From Candidatus Heimdallarchaeota archaeon (lineage in GTDB: Archaea > Asgardarchaeota > Heimdallarchaeia > Hodarchaeales > Hodarchaeaceae), in the NCBI GenBank assembly GCA_019057635.1, contig DXJL01000164.1:1-35965 (forward strand): 35,965 nucleotides of DNA, in the 5' to 3' direction. Positions 26,832 to 35,390 of the stretch are shown piece after piece (within the stretch, counting starts at the first letter, position 1; every line of letters begins with the position of its first letter). Below the pieces are notes generated by a model. The model saw only the letters and a program-made list of their open reading frames with translations, had not been told where the DNA came from and searched no databases. The position numbers and the translations under genes are program-made.

Positions 26832-27120
26832 TAGAGGAGCTCCTGTTAATGCATCATTACATATAGGAAACGGGAGTAAGTTTCTATGCAAAAAGTATTT
26901 GCTTAGCGTCAAAAAACACGAATAATTCAGAAGAACCTTATTCAATTTTTTAACCCAAAAAAATTCATAATAGCAAGGATTTACCGTCATCGGAAAATAT
27001 TTGAAATGTACTTTTTCAGAAGAAATCGGTATGAAAATGACCTTCCACCTATTGATATGAATAGGTGCGCTGTTGAGAAGCGCGCTCTAATTTGATAAGA
27101 TCTAATGTAGGATTGCATTT

Positions 27121-27139
27121 ATGGTAAATTTCTTACCAT
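27121..27139. promoter_or_regulatory. Inverted repeat in the citF/GTPase intergenic region
   Basis: Perfect 7-base arms ATGGTAA and TTACCAT with a 5-base spacer. Possible regulator site; chance is not excluded in AT-rich DNA. Confidence 0.25.
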
Positions 27140-27326
27140 TTTGTAGATAGAGTCTTAGATTTAAATCTGCAAATGTTACAGGAATCCTAGATTACGAATT
27201 AGAGTGGGTAGTACCATTCATTTTGGTCATTGAACTCTTCTTGAAGAATTCTCTTCAGTAGGGACATACTACTCATTTTTGATTCCACAAGTAATTATCC
27301 TTCCTAAGTGTCTCTTTCTGCTTTTA

Positions 27327-27341
27327 TCTAATCAGATTAGA
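27327..27341. promoter_or_regulatory. 15-base palindrome upstream of the TGS GTPase gene
   Basis: Perfect 7-base arms TCTAATC and GATTAGA around a single A, about 55 bases before ATG 27396. Its position fits an operator overlapping the promoter. Confidence 0.35.
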
Positions 27342-27395
27342 TCTATTCGTCAAAATAAGAACAAAAAATAGATTGAAAAATCAGAATTAAGAGGA

Positions 27396-28391
27396 ATGAA
27401 AATAATGAATTGGAATACTAAGTTTAAATGGTATAAATTTAGTGTCGTAAGAAAAATACGAAATTTAGAAGGCGATGAACTAGTTAAAGTATTAGAAGAC
27501 ACAATTCAAGATATTTACGACAAAAAATTGGATAAAAATGGCTTCTTCAAGCTTTACATAAATCAACTCAATCAGTTTATCTCAGATACCAAAGTAAAAC
27601 CTAAGAAGGGAAGTACACGGCAATTTGACCCCTTTTTCATACCCCGATCGGGGGATGGACGGATAGTTCTATTTGGATTATCCAATGTTGGCAAGAGTAC
27701 TTTAATGAACGCCATAACCAACACGGATGTAAAAACAGGTAGCTATCTTCATACTACACGAGAAGCACTTGCAGGAACTTTGGAATTTCAAGGAGTCAAA
27801 ATTCAACTGATTGACTTACCTGGGTTTTTAGACTTCAAAGAAGATTGGAATATCAGTAAACAGATAGTTAGAGTGGCAAGAACTAGTGATTCTATCCTAT
27901 TAGTCATTGATCTTTCAATGGATATCGAACGACAGTATAATTTCTTGATGGACCAATTAATCAAATCAAAATTACTAGAAACGGAAGAAGATTCGGAAAT
28001 TTACAACCTTGGAATTATTGCTACTAAAGGTGATTTACCAACTTCAAAACAGAATTATAGCATCCTAGAATCTCAGACGAGAATACCCATATTACCAATT
28101 TCCAGCAACAATCCAGAGTCATTAGATAAGCTAAAAAAGTATATATATGACCTTCTAGATGTCATTCGAATTTATACAAAACCTCCTCGAAAAGAACCAG
28201 CAAAAATCCCATTTATAATCTCCAATGGATCAACAATTAACGAATTAGCCGAAAAAATTCATAATGATCTTGTGAGACATTTCCGTTACGCGAAAATCTG
28301 GGGATCTTCTGTTGAATTTCCTGGTCAACGAGTAGGACCCGATCATCAATTGAATGATGAAGATATTGTAGAAATTACAACAGCTAGATAG
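27396..28391 (+). CDS. DRG/OBG-like GTPase with TGS domain
   Basis: 331 residues. A helical lead (1-70) precedes a GTPase domain: G1 GLSNVGKST at 94-102, a switch with HTTREALAGTLEFQGVKIQ, G3 DLPG at 140-143, and a G4-like TKGD (ATKGDLPTS) in place of NKxD. The C-terminus (about 260-331) is a TGS domain (IPFIISNGSTINELAEKI...GQRVGPDHQLNDEDIVEI). This is the architecture of DRG proteins, ribosome-associated GTPases of archaea and eukaryotes. It is shorter than canonical DRG and lacks the S5D2L insert, so it is a divergent member. Confidence 0.88.
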   Translation: MKIMNWNTKFKWYKFSVVRKIRNLEGDELVKVLEDTIQDIYDKKLDKNGFFKLYINQLNQFISDTKVKPKKGSTRQFDPFFIPRSGDGRIVLFGLSNVGKSTLMNAITNTDVKTGSYLHTTREALAGTLEFQGVKIQLIDLPGFLDFKEDWNISKQIVRVARTSDSILLVIDLSMDIERQYNFLMDQLIKSKLLETEEDSEIYNLGIIATKGDLPTSKQNYSILESQTRIPILPISSNNPESLDKLKKYIYDLLDVIRIYTKPPRKEPAKIPFIISNGSTINELAEKIHNDLVRHFRYAKIWGSSVEFPGQRVGPDHQLNDEDIVEITTAR

Positions 28392-28453
28392 ATACTACTC
28401 GATGTCATCATCATTTATTTCATTTAAAGTCATAAAAAAAAGGAGGTTTAATA

Positions 28454-28470
28454 CCCCATAATTCTTGGGG
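28454..28470. promoter_or_regulatory. Dyad upstream of citryl-CoA lyase gene
   Basis: Arms CCCCA and TGGGG with a 7-base spacer, 62 bases before ATG 28532. GC-rich arms stand out in this AT-rich gap. It could be an operator or a hairpin ending the GTPase transcript, but no T-tract follows. Confidence 0.3.
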
Positions 28471-28531
28471 CATATCTTCAGAAATGTTATAACGATCTTT
28501 TCACCCCACAAAAAATCAGTGAGAAAAACAC

Positions 28532-29293
28532 ATGTGGGAAACAAAAATTACGAAAGTCTCTCCAAATGAACTCCTATTTAGAGGATACCCCCTAGATGAA
28601 CTCATCGGTTCCATTTCTTACGCAGCAGGAATTTATCTAGCATTAAAAGGAGAATTACCGACTAAACACGAAGAAAGGGTTATTAATGCCATTTTAGTAG
28701 CAACTATGGATCATGGAGTAACCGCTCCAAGTGCAGTGGCTGCTAGAACAGTAGCCTCCTGTGGTGTTCCAATTACGACTGCTATGGGTGCTGGAATACT
28801 TGCGGTTGGTGATCATCATGGTGGAGCTGGTGAAGAATGTATTAAATTTTTAAAAAAAACATTTGATTTACAGGAAAAAGATCAATCGCTTTCAGAATTA
28901 GCTATATATGTTGTTACCCAAGCAAAAACGAAAAAACAACGAATACCTGGTTTTGGACATCGCTTTCACACAAACGACCCCCGTACAAAGAAGCTCCTCC
29001 AAGTTGCATCAGATGAGGGAATTAGCGGAAAGTTCGTGGAATTGGCTAAACTGATTGCATCGGAATTATCTACACAATCAAATCGACCGCTACCACTCAA
29101 TGTTGATGGAACAATCGGTGCATTACTCGCTGATATGGGATTCAAAGCTCAAACTGGTAAAGCGTTTTTTGCCATCGCACGTGTAACTGGGTTGACAGCT
29201 CATATCTTAGAGGAATTTTCTCAGCGTCCTGTTCGAACAATTATTCCTTCAGATGCGAAATATACTGGTGAGGAAAAAAGGCAGATACCTTGA
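28532..29293 (+). CDS. Citryl-CoA lyase (citrate-synthase-like, short form)
   Basis: 253 residues, about the size of stand-alone citryl-CoA lyase and of the C-terminal lyase part of ATP-citrate lyase, and far shorter than citrate synthase (370-430). The citrate-synthase-type active-site residues are present: His 96 in GDHHGGAGEE, His 143 in PGFGHRFHTNDPR, and Asp 192 in PLNVDGTIGALLADMGF. It should split citryl-CoA into acetyl-CoA and oxaloacetate. Its usual partner, citryl-CoA synthetase, is not in the window; citF nearby could supply citryl-CoA instead. A truncated citrate synthase is the alternative, but the complete motif set and clean start argue against decay. Confidence 0.85.
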   Translation: MWETKITKVSPNELLFRGYPLDELIGSISYAAGIYLALKGELPTKHEERVINAILVATMDHGVTAPSAVAARTVASCGVPITTAMGAGILAVGDHHGGAGEECIKFLKKTFDLQEKDQSLSELAIYVVTQAKTKKQRIPGFGHRFHTNDPRTKKLLQVASDEGISGKFVELAKLIASELSTQSNRPLPLNVDGTIGALLADMGFKAQTGKAFFAIARVTGLTAHILEEFSQRPVRTIIPSDAKYTGEEKRQIP

Positions 29294-29298
29294 GAAGA

Positions 29299-30282
29299 TT
29301 ACAAAATTTGTCTTTTAACTTCATCTTGATCTTTCAAATGTTCTTGTTTCCAATATGGATCCCGAATGAACAGGTATGCTCCATGAGAAGCTAAAGCTCC
29401 TTGAGCAGCTGCTACAGCTGCTAATTGGTAAGGGGTGACAATATCACCAGCAGCAAAAATACCCTCAACATTAGTGCGCATCAGATCATCAACAGTAATG
29501 AATTTACCAGAGAAATTTAGACCCAGATTCTCGAAGATTTCCGTATTAGGTTTTAATCCCACAGCGAGAATTACACAGTCCACTTCTAGCTCAAACTTCT
29601 CATTAGTATCAACATTTTCTAGAACTACTCCTTCTACTCTTTGTTTCCCAGTAATTTCTAAGATATTGGTCTTGAACAGGATTTCTGCAAGCTTATCATC
29701 GGTAACTTTTGCTAAGTTCATTTCTGATGCTCGGAACGCATCCCGTCTGTGAGCAAGATAAACCTTGTCAGCAACATTGGCTAAATCAATAACGGCATCA
29801 ATAGCAGTATCTCCCCCACCCACTACAAGGACGCGCTTATCATAGAAGGCAGCAGGTTCAGTGACATAGGGGTAAACACCACGGTTTTTCTTTGAAAATT
29901 TAGCCTCGCCAGGAATACCTAGCTCGTTAGGTTTCATTCCTGTGGCAATAATAATGGATTTTGCTTGAAATTTCGACCCTTCAGCAGATTCAAGTGTTAA
30001 ATCTTTATAAATTTTAGTAATACGCTCCTTTACTAGATGTACACCATGATCAGCTGCTTGTCTAACCCATTCCGAGACCAAATGATCTGCCCGAATACTC
30101 GGGGTTCCTGGATAATTATAAATCTTCTTTTGAGGATAAATTGTGGATAAAAGACCACCCCATGTGCCACCTTCAAATACAGCAGCACGTAATCCTTTAC
30201 CAGAAGCGACAATTCCGGCTGATAACCCCGCAGGTCCTCCACCTACAATAATTACATCAAAATGCATTACTCGTTCCGACAT
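29299..30282 (-). CDS. Thioredoxin-reductase-like flavoprotein lacking the CxxC site
   Basis: 327 residues. FAD motif VIIVGGGPAGLSAG at 10-23, NAD(P) motif VVGGGDTAIDA at 153-163, HRRDAFRAS (arginines typical of NADPH use), and the closing FAD motif GIFAAGDIV. At the place of the redox CxxC (about 136-146) the sequence is GVYPYVTEPAAF, and the protein has a single cysteine overall. It therefore cannot reduce thioredoxin by the usual dithiol route; a ferredoxin/flavodoxin-NADP reductase or other flavin reductase role is more likely. It converges with the citryl-CoA lyase gene (5 bases). Confidence 0.88.
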   Translation of the reverse strand: MSERVMHFDVIIVGGGPAGLSAGIVASGKGLRAAVFEGGTWGGLLSTIYPQKKIYNYPGTPSIRADHLVSEWVRQAADHGVHLVKERITKIYKDLTLESAEGSKFQAKSIIIATGMKPNELGIPGEAKFSKKNRGVYPYVTEPAAFYDKRVLVVGGGDTAIDAVIDLANVADKVYLAHRRDAFRASEMNLAKVTDDKLAEILFKTNILEITGKQRVEGVVLENVDTNEKFELEVDCVILAVGLKPNTEIFENLGLNFSGKFITVDDLMRTNVEGIFAAGDIVTPYQLAAVAAAQGALASHGAYLFIRDPYWKQEHLKDQDEVKRQIL

Positions 30283-30490
30283 TCATGAAATCCCCATATA
30301 AGAATGATCTATCTTTCCTTTTTTTCGATGTTATAAATTATTAGTGTTCTGTTTGTAGTAAAAAATCATTATTGCATCTTATGGACAGAAGTCTCAAGGA
30401 ATTTTCCCTCTAATTAGACCTTGGTAGGGGTAAATGTGGAAAAAAATGAAGAAAGTATTCTCCTTAGCATCAGATAACAAAATAAACAAC

Positions 30491-32353
30491 TTATTTTTCT
30501 AGTATTTGCTTCATAAAATCAGTGATACGCGCAATCATGGCAGCTGGATCTTTTAAATTCCCTTCTGCTAATTCTTGACTTTCAAGTAACTGAAAACTAC
30601 ACTCTTTGAGCAATGAAGATTCAGGTTTTTTTTCAAATAACTGTTTTAACCCGACGACTATTGGATGCGTCGTGTTCAATTCCATTATCTTCGCCTGAGG
30701 AACATAATCCTCGGTCATATACCGCAACATCCGTGTATAAGCAGCGGCACCTTGTCCAAGTAACCGACAAGGACTATCAGTCAATGAATCCGTAAATCGA
30801 ACATCAATAACCCGATCACCCAAAATTTCTTTCATACCCACGAGGAAGGGATCCTTTTCCTCCTCTTCCTTTTCCTTTTCATCATCTTCTTCTTTCTCAT
30901 CTGTTGAGTCGGCAGAAGGCTCGGGTTCAGCCTGATCAATTGCTTTAAACGCCTTTTCACTGAAAGTAGTCACATGCATCATTAGAAAAGTATCAATAGG
31001 TTCATCGAAGAGGATGATTTCTTGATCAAGTTGTTTAAAATGCTCTAGATGGGGACTTTGTTTGAGAGTTTGGAGATTTTCCCCTAAAAGGTATAAAATG
31101 TCCTCCTGTTCTTCTGGCATACCTTCAACGTATTTAGTAAGGGTAATAGGTTTCTCCTCAGATTTTGAGGTCTTAACTCTTATTAGTCCAAGCAGTTTTT
31201 CCCTTCGTTTCTGATCATTAGCAATCCCTTCTTTGATGAATACTGAAAATTGGTCATACCATACCAGATATTTATCCTCATCTTCCTCTGCTATCTTTCC
31301 TAGCTCACCAATGATCTTTTTGGTTATTGCTTTCGAGATTCGACGGATGGTTCGATCAACCTGGATAACCTCACGACTGACATTTAATGGAAGATCTTCG
31401 GAATCAACAACACCAAAAGCGAATCGGAGATATTCAGGAAGTAGATCTTTCGCTTTTTCTTGAATGAGGATTTTCTTACTATATAATTTCAAGCCGTAAT
31501 CTTGGAATTGGACAGAGGTCATTGAACGATCTCGTCTACTGGGGATGAAAAGTAAGGCGTTAAACTGGATCGGCGCATCAACACTCATTCGTATCCTATG
31601 AAAAGGTTCTGTGAAATCCATACTTACTTGCCTGTAAAATTCATTATATTCCTCATCCTTAACCTCATCCTCTGACTGATGCCAAATTGGGGTTTGTCTA
31701 TTGACAATCTCTTCTTCTTCTCCAATGCGAATAGGAAAACCAACAAAATCACTATATTTCTTAATGAGTGTTTCCAATTTGTATTTATTCAGAAATTCTT
31801 TTGCGTCTTCCTTCAATGTAAGAATAACCTCTGTTCCACGAGAGGGTTTATCAAAGTAAGCAACAGAAAATTTACCAGTGCCTTCAGATCGCCATTCTAT
31901 CCCTTTCGAATCGGTCACAAATGATCGTGATCGTACAGTTACGTCAGTCGCCACAATAAAGCTAGAGTAAAAACCCACACCAAACTGTCCAATTAAATTA
32001 GCTACATCTGAAGAATCATCGAGTTCTTTGAGAAACTCAAGGGTTCCACTTTGAGCAATAGTCCCAAGGTTCCGAACTGATTCATCATAAGTCATACCAA
32101 CACCCGAATCTGTAATTGTGATTGTATTCTCCTCTTCATCAAAGGATACATTGATGGCTAATTCTACATCGGGATCTAGAATACCTTCTTTTTGTTCAAG
32201 CTGCACAATGTGAAAACGATGCAATGCATCTACAGCATTCGAAATTAATTCACGTAAAAAGATCTCTCGGTTCTTGTAAAGACGATTGATCAAAATATCA
32301 AGAACTTTTTGAATTTCTGCCTGAAAATCGTATGTTTTGCTCTCTTCACTCAT
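30491..32353 (-). CDS. htpG: Hsp90 family chaperone HtpG
   Basis: 620 residues, close to bacterial HtpG. The GHKL ATP-binding site is complete: RELISNAVDALHR near 37-49, TDSGVGMT near 81-88, and GQFGVGFYSSFIVA near 122-135. The middle domain retains SREVIQVDRTIRR with the catalytic-loop arginine. An acidic run of about 20 Asp/Glu/Lys residues (near 485-505) sits between middle and C-terminal domains where bacterial proteins have a short neutral linker. No MEEVD tail is present. It folds client proteins in the cytosol with ATP. The 7-base dyad 28 bases upstream may mediate heat control. Confidence 0.95.
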   Translation of the reverse strand: MSEESKTYDFQAEIQKVLDILINRLYKNREIFLRELISNAVDALHRFHIVQLEQKEGILDPDVELAINVSFDEEENTITITDSGVGMTYDESVRNLGTIAQSGTLEFLKELDDSSDVANLIGQFGVGFYSSFIVATDVTVRSRSFVTDSKGIEWRSEGTGKFSVAYFDKPSRGTEVILTLKEDAKEFLNKYKLETLIKKYSDFVGFPIRIGEEEEIVNRQTPIWHQSEDEVKDEEYNEFYRQVSMDFTEPFHRIRMSVDAPIQFNALLFIPSRRDRSMTSVQFQDYGLKLYSKKILIQEKAKDLLPEYLRFAFGVVDSEDLPLNVSREVIQVDRTIRRISKAITKKIIGELGKIAEEDEDKYLVWYDQFSVFIKEGIANDQKRREKLLGLIRVKTSKSEEKPITLTKYVEGMPEEQEDILYLLGENLQTLKQSPHLEHFKQLDQEIILFDEPIDTFLMMHVTTFSEKAFKAIDQAEPEPSADSTDEKEEDDEKEKEEEEKDPFLVGMKEILGDRVIDVRFTDSLTDSPCRLLGQGAAAYTRMLRYMTEDYVPQAKIMELNTTHPIVVGLKQLFEKKPESSLLKECSFQLLESQELAEGNLKDPAAMIARITDFMKQILEK

Positions 32354-32380
32354 TTAGACACACTATCCTTTGAAAATAGT

Positions 32381-32402
32381 CCCTTAATGCGGGTTTTAAG
32401 GG
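32381..32402. promoter_or_regulatory. Inverted repeat just upstream of htpG
   Basis: Perfect arms CCCTTAA (32381-32387) and TTAAGGG (32396-32402), 8-base spacer, beginning 28 bases upstream of the htpG ATG. The place fits an operator overlapping TATA/BRE or the transcription start. A second dyad, ATTCTT/AAGAAT, lies at 32442-32455. Confidence 0.4.
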
Positions 32403-32543
32403 TGTAGAACATATATCAGATTGAAAATTAATGCTTTATGGATTCTTCAAAGAATAATACAACTTAAAAGGAGTTGTTTTTGGTTTTTGTTTGTTTACAT
32501 CCGTTAGCCTGCGATCAAAAATAACAATAAGAGTTGAACAAAT

Positions 32544-32675
32544 ATGAAATGGGAATGCATGATATGCGGTTATGTCTATGATGAAGACGCAGAGGGAGTT
32601 AAATTTGAAGACCTCCCTGATGACTGGGTATGTCCAGAGTGTGGCGCTCCTAAAGAAGATTTTGAACAAATCTAA
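32544..32675 (+). CDS. Rubredoxin
   Basis: 43 residues. The two iron-binding loops are CMICGY and CPECGAP, with the conserved aromatic [10 protein letters not shown] and [10 protein letters not shown] between them, so all four Cys ligands to the single iron are present. It is shorter than the usual 50-55 residues but complete at both ends. It is an electron carrier in the cytosol. The flavodiiron gene starts 49 bases downstream on the same strand, and rubredoxin is the established electron donor for such oxidases in many anaerobes, so functional pairing is very likely. Confidence 0.93.
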   Translation: MKWECMICGYVYDEDAEGVKFEDLPDDWVCPECGAPKEDFEQI

Positions 32676-32724
32676 TCGTCACCCATTTTCTTTTTTTTCT
32701 CCTCCGCCTTGTGAGGTGTATTCT

Positions 32725-33930
32725 ATGGTATGTATTGAAATCACTCCTAATATTTATTGGAATGGATTAAATGATCGAACGAGTGATCTTTTCGAGGGGA
32801 TATGGCCGATCACCAAAGAAGGTGTCTCCTATAACTCCTATATCATCGCTGACGAAAAGGTTGCATTGATTGACTTAGTTAAAGGGATTAAAACAGATGA
32901 TTTTCTAAGTCAGATTGAAGAGGTTGTGGATCCTGCAACCGTAAATTATGTGATTATTAATCACATGGAGCCCGATCATACGGGTATGATTAAGACGATG
33001 CAAAAAATAGCTCCACAGGTAACATTTGTGGGCTCAGAACGAACTAAGCAGATGTTGGAGAAATTCTATCATCTAAACACAAATTTTAAGGTTGTAAAAA
33101 CAGGAGATACAATTGAACTTGGAACGCATATTCTAGAATTTTATGATATACCGTTTGTCCATTGGCCAGAGACCATTGCCACCTATGAACGAACTAGTAA
33201 AATTCTCTTCCCGTGTGATGCATTTGGAGGGTATGGCGCATTAGGCGGATCAATATTTGCAGATGAGTATGAGGACTTAGACTTCTATAAGGAGGAAGCA
33301 TTACGGTACTATTCCAATATCATCGCAAAATTTAGTCGTTTCACTCTGAAGGCAATTAATTTGCTGAAAGGATTGGACATCAGAATCATTGCCCCTTCAC
33401 ACGGCCTTATCTGGCGAAATCCCAAAGAAATTATAGATCTTTATGAGCGATGGGCACGTTATGGAACTGAACCTGAATCTGCAGAAGAAGGCGTAACCTT
33501 CCTTTACGCGTCAATGTATGGGAATACGGAAAAACTTATGGGATCTGTAGCTCAAGGGTTATCTCAAGAAGGAATCCCCGTAAAAATTTTCGACGTAGCC
33601 CGAACACATGTCAGCTATATACTACCATACCTGTGGAAGTATCGAGGAGTTGTCATTGGTACACCAACGTATGAAGCAAAGTTGTTTCCGCCAATGGCTT
33701 ATGTTTTGGACATTGCAACATCAAAACGTGTAATAAATAAGGAAGTCATCCGCTTCGGTAGTTACGGCTGGTCAGGTGGAGCTCAACGTGACCTTGAACC
33801 GCGGTTGGATAAGCTAAAATGGAATCTCCTCGAATTTTTCGAATGGCAAGGAGGTCCAACGCTAGAAGATTTCCAAAAAGGGGAAGATTTAGGTAAGCGG
33901 TTTGCCCAACATTTGAAAAATTTCAATTAG
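32725..33930 (+). CDS. Flavodiiron protein (FprA/F420H2 oxidase type)
   Basis: 401 residues, class A flavodiiron layout. The metallo-beta-lactamase-like domain has all diiron ligands: His 80, Glu 82, Asp 84 and His 85 in NHMEPDH, His 146 in VHWPET, Asp 165 in FPCDAFGG, and His 226 in PSHGLIWR. The flavodoxin domain (about 260-400) has the FMN loop YASMYGNTEKL and GTPTYEAKLFP. It reduces O2 to water (or NO to N2O), fed by rubredoxin or F420H2. ATG 32725 with GAGGTG upstream is chosen; the frame extends back through the rubredoxin gene but that part is a shadow. Confidence 0.94.
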   Translation: MVCIEITPNIYWNGLNDRTSDLFEGIWPITKEGVSYNSYIIADEKVALIDLVKGIKTDDFLSQIEEVVDPATVNYVIINHMEPDHTGMIKTMQKIAPQVTFVGSERTKQMLEKFYHLNTNFKVVKTGDTIELGTHILEFYDIPFVHWPETIATYERTSKILFPCDAFGGYGALGGSIFADEYEDLDFYKEEALRYYSNIIAKFSRFTLKAINLLKGLDIRIIAPSHGLIWRNPKEIIDLYERWARYGTEPESAEEGVTFLYASMYGNTEKLMGSVAQGLSQEGIPVKIFDVARTHVSYILPYLWKYRGVVIGTPTYEAKLFPPMAYVLDIATSKRVINKEVIRFGSYGWSGGAQRDLEPRLDKLKWNLLEFFEWQGGPTLEDFQKGEDLGKRFAQHLKNFN

Positions 33931-34041
33931 AAAGGGATGATTCGAACACAGAATCTTTCGTTAAATTCAGAAAAAGATTCTTACTTACCCTGTTTATCGT
34001 CTAGTTTATCTGAATATTAATTGTAAGAGTAGTGAATTAAA

Positions 34042-35019
34042 GTGAAATATCGTCAAATGGGCCGCACTGGGTTAAAAATAAGTGAAATTAGTCTAGGTGC
34101 CTGGTTAACCTACGGAGGAACTGTAGAAGAACTGGGTGCCCAAGCATGTATTACTAAAGCTGTTGAGCTCGGCATAAACTTCATAGATATCGCTGATGTT
34201 TATGCTCGTGGGAAAGCGGAAGAAGTTGTGGGAAAAGTCATTACCAAGGGGAATTACGATCGGAAAGATCTAGTTGTAAGTAGTAAAGTGTTCTGGCCAA
34301 TGTCAGATGGAATCAATGACCGGGGACTCTCGCGAAAGCATATTATGGAAAGTATTGATCGCTCACTAGATCGAATAGGGACAGATTATCTTGATATCTA
34401 TTTTGCACATCGGTTTGATTATCACACGAAGCTCGAAGAGACACTACGTGCCATGTCTGATCTGGTAGATCAAGGTTTGGTTCATTATTGGGGTACATCT
34501 GTCTGGCCAGCAGTCCAACTAGAACGTGCAGTTTGGATGGCTAAAGATCTCGGATTACATCCTCCCGTTGTTGAACAACCGCGTTACAACATGTTAGACC
34601 GATTTATTGAACGAGATGTCATGGACACCTGTGATCGGAATGGGATTGGGATAGTCTGCTGGTCACCTTTAGCCCAAGGGGTGTTAACTGGAAAATATAA
34701 TGATCGAGTGCCTGAAAATAGTCGAGCTACAACTAGTAACTTCATTCAGCGTGATTTAACGGAAGAAAATTTATCCAAAGTCCGTCAGTTGAAAGATATA
34801 GCCACAAGCAAGGAAATCACTGTCGGTCAGCTTGCCCTTGCGTGGATTCTTCGTAGAAGTGAAATATCGTGTGCTATCACTGGAGCCACTTCTGAAGCCC
34901 ATGTTCTTTCTAATGTTGCTGCTTCTGACATAACTCTAGATAACCAGGCTCTTGAAGAAATAGAAGGCATACTGAACAATAAACCAAAACAACATCCAGT
35001 CTATCTCCCACCATGGTAA
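34042..35019 (+). CDS. Aldo/keto reductase, Kv-beta-like
   Basis: 325 residues, (beta/alpha)8 NADPH-dependent oxidoreductase. The catalytic tetrad is visible: Asp and Tyr in FIDIADVYARGKAEE, Lys in VVSSKVFWP, and His in YFAHRFD. The GTSVWPAVQLERAV strand and the late AITGATSEAHVLSNV loop bind the cofactor. It is nearest to the AKR6 group that includes potassium-channel beta subunits and YghZ-like enzymes. The start is GTG 34042; no ATG precedes the conserved KYRQMGRTGLKISEISLG. Substrate unknown. It may be linked to the upstream flavodiiron gene only by orientation (111 bases apart). Confidence 0.92.
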   Translation: MKYRQMGRTGLKISEISLGAWLTYGGTVEELGAQACITKAVELGINFIDIADVYARGKAEEVVGKVITKGNYDRKDLVVSSKVFWPMSDGINDRGLSRKHIMESIDRSLDRIGTDYLDIYFAHRFDYHTKLEETLRAMSDLVDQGLVHYWGTSVWPAVQLERAVWMAKDLGLHPPVVEQPRYNMLDRFIERDVMDTCDRNGIGIVCWSPLAQGVLTGKYNDRVPENSRATTSNFIQRDLTEENLSKVRQLKDIATSKEITVGQLALAWILRRSEISCAITGATSEAHVLSNVAASDITLDNQALEEIEGILNNKPKQHPVYLPPW

Positions 35020-35078
35020 AAAAAATGAAATATAGGACAATTTTTGCAATTTTTGGGTGAATTAGGGTGAGAAAAATA

Positions 35079-35086
35079 TTTTTTTT
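35079..35086 (+). terminator. T8 tract after the aldo/keto reductase gene
   Basis: Eight Ts on the plus strand, 60 bases after the stop codon. Archaeal RNA polymerase ends transcription at such U-runs without needing a hairpin. Confidence 0.4.
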
Positions 35087-35166
35087 ACGTTGGACTAGAG
35101 GGGGTAATTATTGGGGGAGAATCTCTTCCAGTAACTGCATAAATTGTGATTTGAGATTGGGAACTG

Positions 35167-35334
35167 TTAAGCGGCAGACGAATTAACTTTCTCTGTGGAT
35201 TTAACTGTTGGTCTGAGATTTTGGGTATATAGTACACCATTATAATTCAGGTATTCTAAGGTGAGTCGAAGGCGAGTCTCTTGATGGATTAAAGCTAGCC
35301 GCTCGTCGGAGTTCAGCTTTGTTGTTGGAGTCAT
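35167..35334 (-). CDS. Small unknown protein, paralogue 1 of a tandem pair (55 residues)
   Basis: Frame from ATG 35334 to TAA 35169-35167. The protein is soluble and helical at first (SDERLALIHQETRLRLTLEY), then EYLNYNGVLYTQNLRP and a Ser/Lys-rich tail. The core QExRLxxTxEYLNYxG-VxT-NLR is shared with the neighbour at 35549-35704. SD GAGG lies 6 bases upstream of the ATG, and an AATATAAAAATT TATA-like box is 33 bases upstream. These three facts together make a real gene likely although it is very short. Function unknown; no known domain recognised. Confidence 0.7.
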   Translation of the reverse strand: MTPTTKLNSDERLALIHQETRLRLTLEYLNYNGVLYTQNLRPTVKSTEKVNSSAA

Positions 35335-35366
35335 TTAGTTCCTCGAGTTATTAACACTCTCAAACT

Positions 35367-35378
35367 AATTTTTATATT
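35367..35378 (-). promoter_or_regulatory. TATA box of the small gene at 35167-35334
   Basis: AATATAAAAATT on the minus strand, 33 bases before the ATG. Archaeal spacing predicts transcription starting about 10 bases before the start codon, leaving a short leader with the GAGG site. Confidence 0.45.
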
Positions 35379-35390
35379 CCCATAACATTT

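Larger units (their letters stand above)
26832..27395. other. 564-base non-coding region between citF and the TGS GTPase gene
   Basis: Between the divergent start codons of citF and the GTPase gene. No convincing small gene, tRNA or repeat is seen. It holds two dyads: ATGGTAA/TTACCAT at 27121-27139 and TCTAATC/GATTAGA at 27327-27341. It should contain both promoters and may include untranslated leaders. Confidence 0.5.

Noticed and set aside
26832-26990. N-terminal extension of CitF by 53 residues
   Set aside because: The extension is rich in Cys and aromatic residues, has no counterpart in CitF, and the inner ATG 26831 has a good Shine-Dalgarno.
32572-32724. N-terminal extension of the flavodiiron protein
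   Set aside because: It overlaps the rubredoxin gene in another frame; the family start is at ATG 32725 with its own ribosome site.
33931-33960. tRNA-like T-loop on the minus strand (GTTCGAATC-type string)
   Set aside because: The flanking bases do not form a T-stem and no acceptor or anticodon arm is found upstream.
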